A stretch of 64,000 bases of DNA from Steromphala cineraria (Eukaryota; Mollusca; Gastropoda; Trochida; Trochidae), in NCBI GenBank assembly GCA_916613615.1, contig OU744731.1, positions 58,968,289 to 59,032,288 of the forward strand. Direction: 5' to 3'. How positions within the stretch are numbered: the first letter of the stretch is position 1; the number at the start of each line of letters is the position of its first letter. The position numbers and the translations under genes are program-made. Below are positions 38,371 through 50,430 of this stretch, piece after piece. The notes under the pieces are model-generated. The model saw nothing but the letters and a program-made list of their open reading frames with translations. It did no database searches and was not told the origin of the DNA.

Positions 38371-39603
38371 TCATATGTTCCTTTGGTTTAGTACCTGGAA
38401 AGCAACATTTGTGATGTCTAAACCAACATGCCAGGGGATTATATTGGTTGACTGCATCTTGCGAACAATAGATGTTCTGTGTGATGTTAACCATATGGGT
38501 GAAACAAAATTGTGGACTGGTAATTGAATGAAAAACGCAAATGTTAGTAAAATGAATGATGACACGTTCGTTTTCATATAGGTAATGTATTTATTCGCAG
38601 CAGCGACGTTTTCATACATAATGTTCATGGCCTCATGGCCTATAATACATACATAGAAATACATACGTAGAAATACATTTATCTTTATACATAACAAATA
38701 TATACACAATAAAGCCTCATTGCCTTTAATACATACATAGAAATACATCCGTAGAAATACATTTGTTTTTATACATAACAAATATATACACAATAAAGCA
38801 CTACACTCATGTACATCAGATTTCATTTCTTTAACCTTCAGTAGGTGGGACACTGTGTCCGCATACACAAATACACTCATGGTGCCATTCTGCAGGCTTT
38901 GCTTCAGGGTGCCTATCCTGGAATTCATGTTGCAGTATTTCCTTCTTTTGGGAGGTAGCCGCTGCTCTGCGCCATACTGCACAAGTTTAATTTCGTTCAG
39001 TTTTTGTTCATTCCGCAGAAAGGCAAGCATCTCAAACACAGTGTCGTACGTAGGCATGGAGGCGACAAGTGATCGGTTTTCTTCTGTCCATGGACCATCT
39101 ACCAATGAAGACACTTCCTCATTGTATAGCGTTGGCATTGCCGTCAAACACGTCTTGGCTTTGGTCTTCAGGCCCGTCAATGATTTGCGAATCTGTACAA
39201 GAAGACACAATAGTATTATATTATTATAATAGTATGTGTATTAGAGCATTCGATTGGGGTCCCTTCCAATAAAACATATACTTGGACTTCATATATTCTT
39301 ACTATATAATATTACTATACTATATTACATGTCTGTTTCACTTACCGTTATTTCATCATGGACTGGAGCGTGGTTGTGCTGGGAAGGATGTTTGGTAAGG
39401 ATGTCATCAACTGTCGAAACGCTTGAGGTACAATTCTTATCTATGCACTTCCATGACGTCCATGATGCAGCATCACGTTTGGAGCGTCGTCTGAACATGT
39501 AACCACCAAAACATAGATATCTTCCTCCTCTTGAAGTTGGAATGAACATGAGACCTATCTGTTGATTTGCCATATTGCAATATATTGCCATATTACCTGA
39601 CAT
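38371..39603 (-). CDS. FLYWCH zinc-finger protein, two-exon model within the TIR element
   Basis: Exon 1 (39603-39346, 86 codons) starts ATG and carries a FLYWCH-type zinc finger: F20, L30, Y35, W51, then C53, C58, H76 and H78 as likely zinc ligands (YMFRRRSKRD, W-K-C-I-D-K-N-C, HNH). A GTAAGT donor follows at once. A TTCTTGTACAG acceptor before 39192 gives a phase-0 junction, EIT|IRKSLTGLKTKAK, continuing the usual post-FLYWCH helix. Exon 2 stays open to 38371: a conserved-looking part to about VKEMKSDV (~38820), then a 28-residue tandem repeat and the inverted repeat, reading 14 bp past the element into flanking DNA, so the true 3' end is unclear. FLYWCH fingers bind DNA or protein and occur in Mutator-like transposases. 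No catalytic domain is seen. Confidence 0.7.
38631..38797. repeat. 84-bp tandem repeat, two copies, inside FLYWCH element
   Basis: CCTCATGGCCTATAATACAT at 38631 and CCTCATTGCCTTTAATACAT at 38715, with the rest nearly identical. 84 is a multiple of three, so the minus-strand frame stays open as a 28-residue repeat (ALLCIYLLCIK...MYFYVCI), probably untranslated or meaningless. Confidence 0.9.
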
Positions 39604-39665
39604 CCAGGTACATTATATACCTATAATATTAAAATCCTGTAATAATTAGATAGTTAGCAACGACT

Positions 39666-39809
39666 AATCGGCCGATAATTGCTGAGTTAAAATCAGCCGA
39701 TTTCACAGCCAGGTGAGCGAACGTTCAATAGGTGAGCGAACGTTCAATCAATAATCGTCAAAAATCGGCCGATAATTGCTGAGTTAAAATCAGCCGATTT
39801 CACAGCCAG
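39666..39809. repeat. 47-bp direct repeat with internal hairpin, inside FLYWCH element
   Basis: Two identical 47-bp copies (39666-39712, 39763-39809) begin AATCGGCCGATAATTGCTGA. Each contains the inverted pair AATCGGC/GCCGATT around a ~20-base loop. Between them a 19-bp unit AGGTGAGCGAACGTTCAAT occurs twice (39711-39729, 39730-39748), itself containing the palindrome GAACGTTC. Position just upstream of the FLYWCH start codon would suit promoter or transposase-binding repeats. Confidence 0.88.
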
Positions 39810-39923
39810 TTCACATTTCTGTATAACCCAGCGTTAAAACAACACATGTTGCCTTCGGTGAAACTTCAAAGGGTTTCTACTGTAATAACAAATGTTGCTT
39901 TCCAGGTACGTCCCCGTTCCTTT

Positions 39924-42900
39924 AGTTCAACCTCATACAATAAACATACATCACACCAAGAAGTTCTTTTGTAGTACGCTGGCGTTTTTGACAATCGAGA
40001 CAATGCTTTCTCTGACACATTGAATAAATTTATTACAATCAAAGGGTAATATGTTATTCAATCACAGACTGGAAATTCATTTTAAGGTAATCTGGTATAT
40101 TTTCAAATGATATGGGAATATGTTAGATTGTCTGAGATCTTTGGTTTATCTAACGTCTATTATTTGTAGGGTAATTTATAAAGAGTGTCATATCAACAGT
40201 GTCATTGGTCCCATATCATTAATACCTTTGAGCCATTGTTTAATTACCTGTTCTTGATTTTCATATCTTTTATTTCATTTAATGATAAATCACTATATTG
40301 ACATCTTGATGACGCCAATTTGCTGTTTGTATTTACATGAATAACATGGTCATATAGTCTATTAATAATTTTAAAAATCAGAATATAAATATATCAATGT
40401 ATATACTTGGCCTTCTTGAACACTGTTACATATTTGTATTTTTGAATGCCATTTTTGATGTGTGTATTTATGTATATAATGATAATGTAAATGCTCATGT
40501 AGCACCGTTGGTTGATATAAATAAAAACCTTGAAACCTTGAAACCTTGAAAGCTTGAATCTTTTTTTCATGCCTTAATAACTATTCTTAAACGTTGTTAA
40601 ATCAGTAGCATCATATGTGGGAGTAGAGATGTGGGAGTAGCAATGATTGTGAGTTTTCTATTTACAGTAATATAAATATGATACCGTCTCGTAAGTGCTT
40701 AACAGATTGGTTTCTTTCTTAATCTATCTACTGATAAAGAATAAATTCTGATCTTGAAAAATAAACATATGACCTTCATGAATGCTTCTTTTCATTTCCC
40801 TAGTACACAGTAGTAATTGTTAGTGACAACATATCAGTCTCAATTATGGCTACGATTTCGGATCCCACAGACTGCAAAAGAACAAAGTAATTCATAGCAA
40901 AAATTAGAATACATATGGAACAAATGTCTACCTGATTCCCGCCCTTTAATATTTTTACTGTGATACACGCTACTTTTACTGTTTACCGTGTATTCTTTGC
41001 AAAATTTGCGACCAGCCTAGTGAAAATCTGACCAAAATTAATTAAATAGGAGATAATTTACCAAAATTACCGAAACAGCAGCCGACACACAGGCGAATCA
41101 ATGTGGCCATCTCAGAGTTTCAGGTTTCTTAATATTCGCTATAAAACTTTCTTTGTCGCGCACGACTAGATTTAATTTTCTTTTTCTCCGAATTAGGTAT
41201 TCGTTGCTATCAAAGTTAATACCCATCGAACGCAATTACAGTAGTTGAGACACGGTGTAAATCCTACACGCATAAAGATTACGTCACCAAAAGCGGGTTT
41301 GTTAAATGCTATGCCCCTTTTACAGGGGATACTGTGCTCTTGGCGTCGAAATAAGTATGTTACTGTTGATAAAAAATTGTAGATAGGATATCAAAATTTC
41401 AACGAAAGATTTTTCTACTGAGTGATGTATCTATATCTCAATAGCTAAATTTCATCACGAACCGCATGCAAGTATGATAGTGGAGCTTTAATGCATAAAT
41501 TTCGACAACTTAATGATTAATTATATCAAATCATAAGAAGTGATTGATTATAATGTTTTTGATGTTTAAAGATAAACATCCAGATAATGTGCTAAATTCA
41601 TCACATCTGGATATTTGTGAAATGTGTCCCTATCAATAATGTTTCATTGTCATATAACATTGGTTACCAGGTTAAAAGAGCTTATGACTTCGGATATATT
41701 ACAATATGTTGTATAACCATGCAGAAAGATAGGGAGTACATAATATACTTGTCAAATTATGTGTTCTCGTAAGTAGCAGTGACAAGTGACGTGATTTTCC
41801 ATCAACAATTTACAGTTGACGATGATAAGTATGAACATTAAGCTTTGGGATAAAAACTTTTAGAAAACAACATCCGGTTCAATCACTATGGCCTATATTC
41901 ACCTCTCTTTATCGCCATTTTGCATGATAGCCAGTGTTTTTTCAGACGATTATCGTGATGCACATTAATAGGCCTATGATATTTTGGCAAATTAGTTTTT
42001 CCTATGAAAATACCGAATACAATAATATGTAATTACCAAACTTCCTGCATTGATTAGTTTTTTTAACATGCGAGTCATCACAATTTTACAAATGGTTAAA
42101 ATCATTTAACGTTTGCATTCAATTTTCACAAAAGAGTTGTCCAACAAGAAGAACTTATTGATTTACTTTACTCAAGTCCACAATGAAATAACTAATTTCC
42201 ACCATCATGACATATATATCACACATTTAAAAGGATTTTCTACACTGTTGAACTTACTTATATAAATGAAGATAAATATTAATAGGCGTTACCTAGGGTT
42301 CTTGACAATAACTATAGTGTAATAGAACTACATGTACATGAAGTGAACAACCACTTCAAGAATTCTCGGAGTCAAATATGAAACACTTTACGAATAGTGT
42401 CATTTGATCGAGAAGTATCGAATATAACAGGAACGTATCATTCCAAAGAAAATTGAGGCTGTATAGTAACAATAGAATGCTTTGACCATTATTGTGATTG
42501 AAAACAAGAGTAAACGTAATTTTGGAAACTCATCAAAACATTTAGAAATACAGTTACCAGTTCATACTGTTAAATATCTTATATAAACAAGTTCCATGTA
42601 AATTTGACTATGAATGTGTCTTCGGCGAACATATATGTCTATATTTTGAATGATGCCATCTATGTCGTAGCAAGAAAAACAATATACGATAAAAATCACA
42701 GAGTGGCTCTTTAACGTAAAGCCAGTACTAGGACTACTGTTAGTACTTAGTGTACTTAGTTGAATATAGAACAGAGCACATTCTAGTAATGTATTCTTAT
42801 GAAAGCATTTTCAGGAAAACTTCATAAGGTTCCCTAAAAAAATTGTAAATTCAATTGAAATGAAAACAGTATAACAATAATAGTCATAATATTTCCTACG

Positions 42901-44850
42901 ACATAGTCACTTTGGTCAATAGGTAGGTCCTTCCGATCGTGAATAAGAAAGATGTTGTAATAATGTAACAAACTAGGGAAAATTATTGCATCTCAGATTT
43001 GTGTCGGATTAAATCAAGTTATTTTTTCTCAGCCGAATTGTATGTTGTGATATATTTAAATGGATGTATCTCCCGAATTAATCTGTTACCTTACAAACCC
43101 TATATATTATTCTTAGGTCACATTAAAAGCTAAAAACTTCAATAATTGAAAGTCTGAAAATGATTGCTTGATCCTAAACAGTATCTAACGAAGATCTAAC
43201 GATTTTATGATATCGATTATCTATTACTTACAGCTGTGATATTTACGTTCTTTTTTACAAAAAAGGCTACTGAAACATACAATATATAATAGTGTAAACT
43301 GCATTACATTATACCTTGCATTGAAAGCTATTTGATTGCTTTGAGTGATCATCTTGACAGAATCAATATATCGAAAACACTATATCATAAGAGGATTATT
43401 GTACAAGTGAAACATTATATAGGAAAATCTATCACGGGAAATGATGTTGGAAAAACAGACACATGGTAAGTTGTTTATATGTCTAGCGGCTTCACACTTG
43501 GTTTGAGTGTTGCAAAAATGTTATTTAAAGTGCACAAAGGCTAACATTGATGTATTCCAACGTCAAACACATCTACAACAAAGTATTTTCCGTACAAGAC
43601 GCCAACAATAGTACATCTATAATGACTTATTGACTATACATAATGTACCCTTAAGAATTAATTACCTTTCCGTGACAGATGTACATTGTTGACAGCAAGG
43701 TCGACCAAATGCTAATAACTGTGAAAATGAAGTACCTATTGCATACCGACAACAGAAACCTGTTATTTGCCACCTGGAAACGCTTTGTATATCCAAACAA
43801 AAGAATTACCTTTTTATACATTACAAGCATAAGAAATCCAATTTTATACATATGTTTATGCAAATACAAGTTTATTTGCATTTAAACATGAAACGACAAA
43901 TGTGTATCATTTACAAAATGAGAAGTTAAAGGACGCATAAGGTGTAAAATTTATATTCAACATTGATCTTGAAATAATGACGACACTTTAATATTTACTT
44001 AACATTCAAATTAATAACTTTAAATATGTTTATAACCAGGAACATCATTTAACACTGTAGCGTGTCTCAAAACATATGTCTTCCTTCTACCTTTAAGCTC
44101 AAAGGTCAGCATATCCTTGATAAACACTCGAAGCATATACAAATCATGCATGTGATGTATTTATATATCAAACTTAATAAGCATGCATTTCTTGAGTATT
44201 AATACGAGCAAGGTCCAATTTTTGTTATCAAATGTTTATGTGATTTCATTAACAACAATACAATCCTTTGATACCGAATTCTATTTTCTTTTGTGAAGTT
44301 AGATCTGTTATTGATTCAGAGACATATTGCCAAGCACTTGAACCAAGCACTCAATATTCAACAACAAGCTGTAAGTCCATTGCATCTCAAACGATATGAT
44401 AACTTTTCTTCATTGGGCCTCCAGGCAAAATAAGATGTTAAAGAAAAATTCATGGAAGAATGGTTAGAACATTGTTATTTTCTTGCATTATACGTCGGTT
44501 TATCTACGTTTAATATATTATAATATTTTAACATTCAATGTTCAAACTATGAAAACTAAAGCCAAGCTTTAAGCAAAGTTAAATTTAAATGTAGGTAATA
44601 TCTGCCATCACTATAGGCTGAACTATTGGCAAAGCAGCATTCAGACTCATACTCACTGCGTTACTGCATGGTCGAATGACTTTATACTCTAATGGTCATG
44701 GATAGATTTTCTATGCTTTCACGTTGTACACATTCATGCATCGGTTGGGAGATATTGATTTACATACTTGTTTTGGAAACACCATTCAAATTGACCACTG
44801 ATTCGTAAGATGCAAGTTCAATTCAGTGATCACAATTTCATGTTTTACTA
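39924..44850. other. Unit B stretch, nothing recognised
   Basis: AT-rich, colinear with A 13517-18560. A 71-bp block (40253-40323) is present in B but not A. Otherwise only small indels, and no supported genes. Confidence 0.6.
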
Positions 44851-44856
44851 ACAAAT

Positions 44857-45882
44857 GGGACGCTAATTCAATTGTCTGGTTCTCAGTTCATAAACAAGAT
44901 AAATATTTGCTGTAAGCTGTCTTTAAATGGGAAGATGCCGTATTTATATGTCAACAAAGTTAAATAGTTGTAGATTTAAATACGTTGAAATCTGACAACC
45001 TGAAACAGAGAAGATACTAATTTAGCAAATTGCCAAAGTTTGAGGTACCACTGAATAATTGAATGTTCCATTTGAACTAAATTGACTTGTTTTTAACGTG
45101 TTTCAATGTTAAATAGTTTAACTAAAAATAAGAGTGAATGTCAACTAAATGTTTTTCCATGCTCAAACTTTTGTCAAATTAGCGTCCCACTTATGGGACG
45201 TCATGCACAAGCGGGTACAGGTTGTTTGGTCATTCTCGGAAATTATTCTTGTGAAGAAATATAATTTCTTGTCTATATATTTATTGGAAAGGATAACCTG
45301 AAAGGTAATAAAATTAGAAAAAAAATATAAGTGACCGATTAACCCTCTGCTGATATATAATTATGTGGACATACTTGAATTTTCTGCTGCCATAGATTGT
45401 ATTGAAGATGAGGATGGTTTTAAGAATGAAATGAGTTAATCAGAGCATTTCATGTGCTAGAAGTACCTCATGAAGAACCAAACGTGTTGGTCAATGTTCC
45501 TTTCACCGCTCTCTGGAGAAATTGTTAATGCTTGAATACTACATATACTAAATTTTCACGCAAAATTTGATTGATTGCTCTGCTGAAGTACACCTGAAAT
45601 CGGAAATTCTGAAATTGTTTGCATTTCTGAAAAAGGAAGTCCCCAAGATGTTGTCCAACTAAAATTTATTATCTGTCAAAAAATTTGGTTTCATCATGTG
45701 CATATAGAAAACCTGTACCCTCCTGTGCATGTCCTCCAATATATGGGACGCTAATTCAATCCTCAAAATAACACGGACAAAATTACTTGAGGGAAAAATA
45801 ACAACTGATTCCCTTCATTGCAAGTTATGAACTATAAATTGTCACAATTAAATCAAAATCTGAGAGGTCATGCATAAATGGG
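44857..45882. mobile_element. ~1.03-kb insertion in unit B, unknown family
   Basis: Absent from unit A, where ACAAAT is joined to TAGGATACTCTAAC (18564-18583). The 13-mer TGGGACGCTAATT occurs at its left edge (44856-44868), inverted at 45177-45189, and again in direct orientation at 45744-45756. The right edge reads ATAAATGGG. The left third (44856-45189, 334 bp) is a TIR-bounded MITE-like module. No coding potential. The exact boundary is ambiguous by a few bases because AAATGGG occurs at both edges. Confidence 0.7.
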
Positions 45883-46809
45883 TTAGGAAACTCTAACCAT
45901 TGATTTAAATATAAGTTATAACCTACCATCAATGAAGTTGCTTTTCAAGATCAATCGCATCAAACACATAGTAATCAGGACTATCTTTATTCTTGAATTT
46001 GATTTCCAAGAATTGAGAAAGTTACCGTTATAACTGAACAACTCGAATCAAGTCCTTAGGCGTCAATGCTTGAAAGATGACACACTTAAGCCAAAAAATA
46101 ATTCTTTAAAATTTAACTTGATTCAAACGAATAATTAACATCAAATATACTTATTTAATGACATCAATAAATGGCAAAGATTCTTAAGTTTTCATCAATT
46201 AGGTTCAATATATATCGAAGTTAAAGCACTCCCCAGAATATTAATATATGTTGAGATAAAAGTATGCCTTCCTCATATGTGTCCTCTAAAAATGAGTATC
46301 CACACTTATCATTATCGAGAATATATAAATTTATATGACAGTTCCCTGTGCCTGTAGTGATTAATTAAGTTTATGACAGAGAAAATAACATTTATCATAC
46401 GGTCTTGAAATAAACCTTTCTTTCTGCTATTATCCATGCCTCTGTTCATCATAAAAAGAATAATGAAGTTTTAAAGTTGAAATTAACGTATATTCTAAGT
46501 CAACCAATATCATTCATGTTAAACTAAAAACTAGAATTTCATTTAAAAAACGAAGTTTTTTTGGAATTTTCACTTTGGAATTTCGATTTATTAGAACAGA
46601 TTGGGCCGAAAAATATCTTTATATTTCACATTTTCATATCAATATTATTTGTCATCATGTCATGTTTTTTCAATTGGAAGAAACAATAAACTGAAAGTAC
46701 ATGTTCATAAGTATTTGTTCAACTTGATTTTGAGATAATGCCCTTTATGTTTATGTATGCCCAATTATTCCCTTTATGCAGATAAATGTTATGTCAAGAT
46801 TTCTGCTTA

Positions 46810-47000
46810 AAGTGTTTCTCCGGAGTGCATAAAGGGTAAATATATGTCAACATCAAACATGTTTACAAGGTCAAATATTCCGCTCTAGACAGCAGTAATA
46901 AATTCGTTATGGCTAATAGTCTATACATAAAGTACCCTTGATGATAAACTACCTTGCTGTGACAGACGTACATTGTTAACAAACACATTGATCAAACGCA
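46810..47000. repeat. Diverged copy of the 43.5-43.7 kb block
   Basis: GTCAACATCAAACAT...AGACAGCAGTAATA...CTATACATAAAGTACCCTTGA...GTGACAGACGTACATTGTTAACA parallels 43556-43700 in order and sequence at roughly 65-70 per cent by eye. Unit A lacks this second copy (about 19465). Confidence 0.6.
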
Positions 47001-48106
47001 AACAAAGTTTTTTTAACATTATGTACTTTTTGCTTATTGACAAAAACTATGTGCACACAATGCTGTTTATGCTATTGAAGTAAATAATTACCATAAGAAA
47101 CTCTTTTATATGAATACATACATGTAAATGTTTTAAGGAGTACCTTAGAATAAACTCAGTCGAATGAATCATATTTCTAGGAAAAATTGATAATGATAAT
47201 GAAGATAATGATTTGTATGGGTCTTTTACCGAATCCAAGTTACAAATTCCAAAGTTCTAAAACTTGGAAACTTCAACTTCTTTAAGAACATTCATTTTAA
47301 CGAATGTTCTTTCACTACTTATGATGGAAGATCTATCAAGTATTAAAAGATACTACTATAAGCGTCCTTGGAAATCTTCTTCTCCATAAAGAGATTATTT
47401 GCACTAGTAAAAATAAATGCTTCAAAATAAAGTCTGTCCTAGAAGAAATCTTTGATGCTTTTTATCGTTTTAATAACTGCTTTATATTTTCAAAAAATGA
47501 CATCACTATGTCATAATGTCATATCATGATGTATTACAAACGTTATGGCATTATGGCAGTTATCCCATCACTGTACTGTCAGACTAAGGGCAATGAAGAA
47601 TTCAAAGATGTACATTTCCATTTATGAATTTGGAAATGTTATTTTTGATGTTGAATAGAGTCTTCTGATATCAAATGTATCAACACTAGCTGGTAATAGT
47701 AAAACAAAGTGTGACTTCTATCATAACGAATTGACATATTCCAGATCAAAATGCACTTGGATAAGATTCTCTTTATATTTGAATCACATCATTCATCATC
47801 ATATGTTATTGTAACTTGTAAATCTGTTATGGTATGCGCACCGGAAATGCAATATTCATCACTGAACCTTTTGTTCTGATCAAGAGATTCTCAATTTTGA
47901 AAAGCATATGTGCCTACTGTATAGCACTGTATGAATCATTCTGCTTCTATTTGGTACAAACACGAAATGTATATTTGCTTCCAAGTTGCATTCTCGTAAG
48001 CAGTATAGAGTTATTGATTACATCCTTGTGTTGTAAACACCATTCAAATCGGTCACAAACAACACCACTAGCCTAAAAGCCTTAAATCATTGCGGTGGTA
48101 CTTCAG

Positions 48107-48293
48107 CAACCCCCGGAGAGAACAGGAAATTAAAAATAATCGCCAAGGCTCGCAAAATACAATGTTTATTCCTAATGCAGGATATTTATGACCCCAAAAC
48201 ACACTCGCATGATAACCTCTATATCACGCCATTATATACAATTGAATGTTATCCCGTACATAAGATGTAAAAGAAGTTACATGCCTTTCAAGT
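48107..48293. other. 187-bp insertion in unit B
   Basis: B-only segment between CTTCAG and CCTTTCAAGTAG; A joins these at 20578-20590. It starts CAACCCCCGGAGAGAAC and has no recognisable ends or coding. Confidence 0.65.
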
Positions 48294-48312
48294 AGCTATT
48301 TTATTAGATGAA

Positions 48313-48650
48313 TTAAAGGGGCAGTAGCACGTTTTTTGAAATATTTATATTTTCAATTTTTCACTGATACTTGTATGTAAATGCTAAATGTATTGGTTTG
48401 ATGGCGTCAAAAATCTCATTACACAAACCAGCCATTCAGTCAGAGAACAAATTATATAGATTAACATCAAGTCCATTGGCGGTGATTTTTGTGTGAATAC
48501 CTTTAATTCATTTTGTATAAGAAAACGGAATCAAATGGCTGAACTTTTTAGTGTATATAGGATTTATTACTGCTTCATTTAGTTTTTCTTTGTTTTCAGT
48601 TTCCTGACATCACCTTATATCCCCCCTAAAACGTGTTACTGCCCCTTTAA
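48313..48650. mobile_element. TTAA-flanked MITE, older copy in unit B
   Basis: Ends AGGGGCAGTAGCACGTTTTT and ACGTGTTACTGCCCCT between TTAA at 48313-48316 and 48647-48650. Counterpart of 20612-20909. Its interior is inverted relative to the younger copy at 48881-49244 and shares the ATTGGCGG, TCAGAG and AAATGCTAAATGTATT blocks. Confidence 0.82.
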
Positions 48651-48880
48651 CAACGATATATTTGTAATAAAGTTTACAAACCACCAGGTCCTACTGTACA
48701 ACCATCCTACCGAATCTGTAAATATATCTAAAACATAAGTTATTAATATGTTGCAAAGAAGGCAACACAAGGCATGTACTTGTCAGATGCTGTTTTCCTT
48801 GAAAATCCTGAAATTACACGCAACAAAAAAGTAGGATTCCCCAACGTGAGTTATCATTTGTAAACAAGTAAATAATGTGT

Positions 48881-49244
48881 TTAAAGGGGCAGTAGCACGT
48901 TTTTAGGGGGAATATAGGGTGATGTAAGGAAAATGAAAATTAATGGTTCCAATTGAAAGACAATGTATTTAAACTAAATGGAGCAGTAATAATTCCAATA
49001 TATAACGTTAAGTTTAGCCATGCGATTCCCTTTCTTACATAAAATGAATTAAAGGTGTTCACAAAAAAATGGCCGCCAATGGATTTTATGTGAATCTTCA
49101 TTCTTTGTCCTCTGACTATGGATGATTGACTTGTGTAATGAAATTTTTGACACTGTCAAAATAATACATTTAGCATTCACTTACAATTATCAGTGAGAAA
49201 TTTAAATTATAAAATTATCAAAAAACGTGCTACTGCCCCTTTAA
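48881..49244. mobile_element. TTAA-flanked MITE, younger copy (unit B only)
   Basis: 364 bp with a perfect inverted repeat of about 20 bp or more starting AAAGGGGCAGTAGCACG at both ends, between TTAA at 48881-48884 and 49241-49244. Unit A has the unoccupied position (ATAATATTTTGAAAAGGAGG near 21131-21150). It lies about 230 bp from the older copy in opposite orientation. Non-autonomous; nothing coding. Confidence 0.88.
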
Positions 49245-49925
49245 AGGGAGAAACTTTCTGTACTTGTCAAATGTTTTATTCTTTAAAAAACGTAAAACTA
49301 GATTGCATGCAATAACAAAATACAATTCCCAAACGCAAGTTACCATTTGTAAATAAGTGAATAATGTGTTGAAAGGGAGGAAAGTTTATGTACCTGTCAA
49401 ATACTGTATTACTTTAGGATTCTGTGACAAGCAATAAAGAGATTAGATTTAGAGACGCAAATTCTAATTTGATATTGAAACAACAGGTACAAGTTCTCAA
49501 TGTCATAAAACAAAACAGTTGACAATACAGATACATCCATGCTCATTTTCCCATTCTGTTATTCCCTCCACTTGATATGACTATGGTTCATGATTAAATG
49601 TTGTGTATGCTGTTATCAATATCAAAAGAATGCAGACACCATGACTATGAGCAGCAATAGTTTAAGTTTGTGACATGTTATAAGGTAACATAGTGACTTT
49701 TCGCCGTATTTTATTCTGACTCAACGGGATTTTATTGACAATTTTTTCATTTAAATTCCAATCTTACAATCAAACAATATCAGCAGCCATATAAGATAAA
49801 GAACAGTTACGTCTACTTGTATGTGTGAAATAACATTTTGAGTTGTAACTGCTTTGTTGAAGAAATACTCCATTCTCGTTATAATAATATTTAGAAGAAT
49901 TTCGTCTCTTTCTCAATAGATTTAA

Positions 49926-50030
49926 ATATTGTTTTGTAATTGCAATATTTATGCACTTGTCTAAAACGCATTTAAATTTTGTTTTGTAATTGCATCTTTT
50001 TATGCACTTGTCGAAAACGCATTTATTTTT
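49926..50030. repeat. ~51-bp tandem repeat (unit B)
   Basis: Unit B counterpart of 22167-22266, built on TTTTGTAATTGCA...ATGCACTTGTC. Confidence 0.8.
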
Positions 50031-50430
50031 AGATGTTTCACACGACGTTTCTCTTACACTGTACTTGAACTTTGACTTTAAGGCACCCTACAAGTATCTT
50101 ATTTACGAAACATTAATAGGGTTTCCTAAATTTTGTCAATTCAAATGATGACATATCCTTTAAATGACACGTATTTCTAATGCCCTTAGAAAGCTGCAAG
50201 GTATCATCTTAACCTGTTGTGAACAATTAGGTGAGAGTGAATAATTTTGTGAGCCAGATTCATCAGATTCATCGGATTAGGCTTATGCTTTCAATGTCCA
50301 ATTTCACTGGATGGTAGACCTTGTTGGAGCATGCACGGCGGCAACAAGCTTACGGGCCCATTCGGCCAAACTAGGCCATGTTGGTTTTTTTTAAATGCAC
50401 TTAGTGACCTGAACATAGCTTTAACAAATA

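Larger units (their letters stand above)
38385..39915 (-). mobile_element. FLYWCH-bearing TIR element (unit B only)
   Basis: 1531-bp insertion relative to unit A. It is flanked by an 8-bp target duplication GTTCCTTT (38377-38384 and 39916-39923); unit A has the single empty site near 13509-13516. A perfect 22-bp inverted repeat begins GTACCTGGAAAGCAAC on the left (38391-38412) and lies at 39888-39909 on the right, six bases in from each end; both termini start GG. The 8-bp duplication and FLYWCH domain suit animal Mutator-like (MULE/Phantom-type) elements, although hAT elements also duplicate 8 bp. No DDE transposase domain is visible, so it is probably non-autonomous. Confidence 0.85.
22659..50311. 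repeat. Segmental duplication unit B
   Basis: Second colinear copy of unit A, about 5 kb longer. The excess roughly equals the visible B gains (4362-bp tandem duplication, 1531-bp FLYWCH element, ~1026-bp, ~187-bp and 364-bp insertions, ~200 bp near 46.8 kb) minus the B losses (942 bp of LINE, the 1157-bp nested element, ~195 bp near A 18.1 kb, ~340 bp near A 21.4 kb). That accounting supports one ancestral unit followed by independent rearrangement. Confidence 0.92.

Noticed and set aside
38371..38830. C-terminal half of the FLYWCH open frame as true protein
   Set aside because: It translates an 84-bp DNA repeat and the terminal inverted repeat and runs past the element end. Likely fortuitous readthrough, so function is claimed only for the FLYWCH part and the adjoining helical region.
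43651..43885. 68-76-codon frames on both strands, also in A at 17203-17409
   Set aside because: Open on both strands in AT-rich DNA, no motif, no neighbouring exon.
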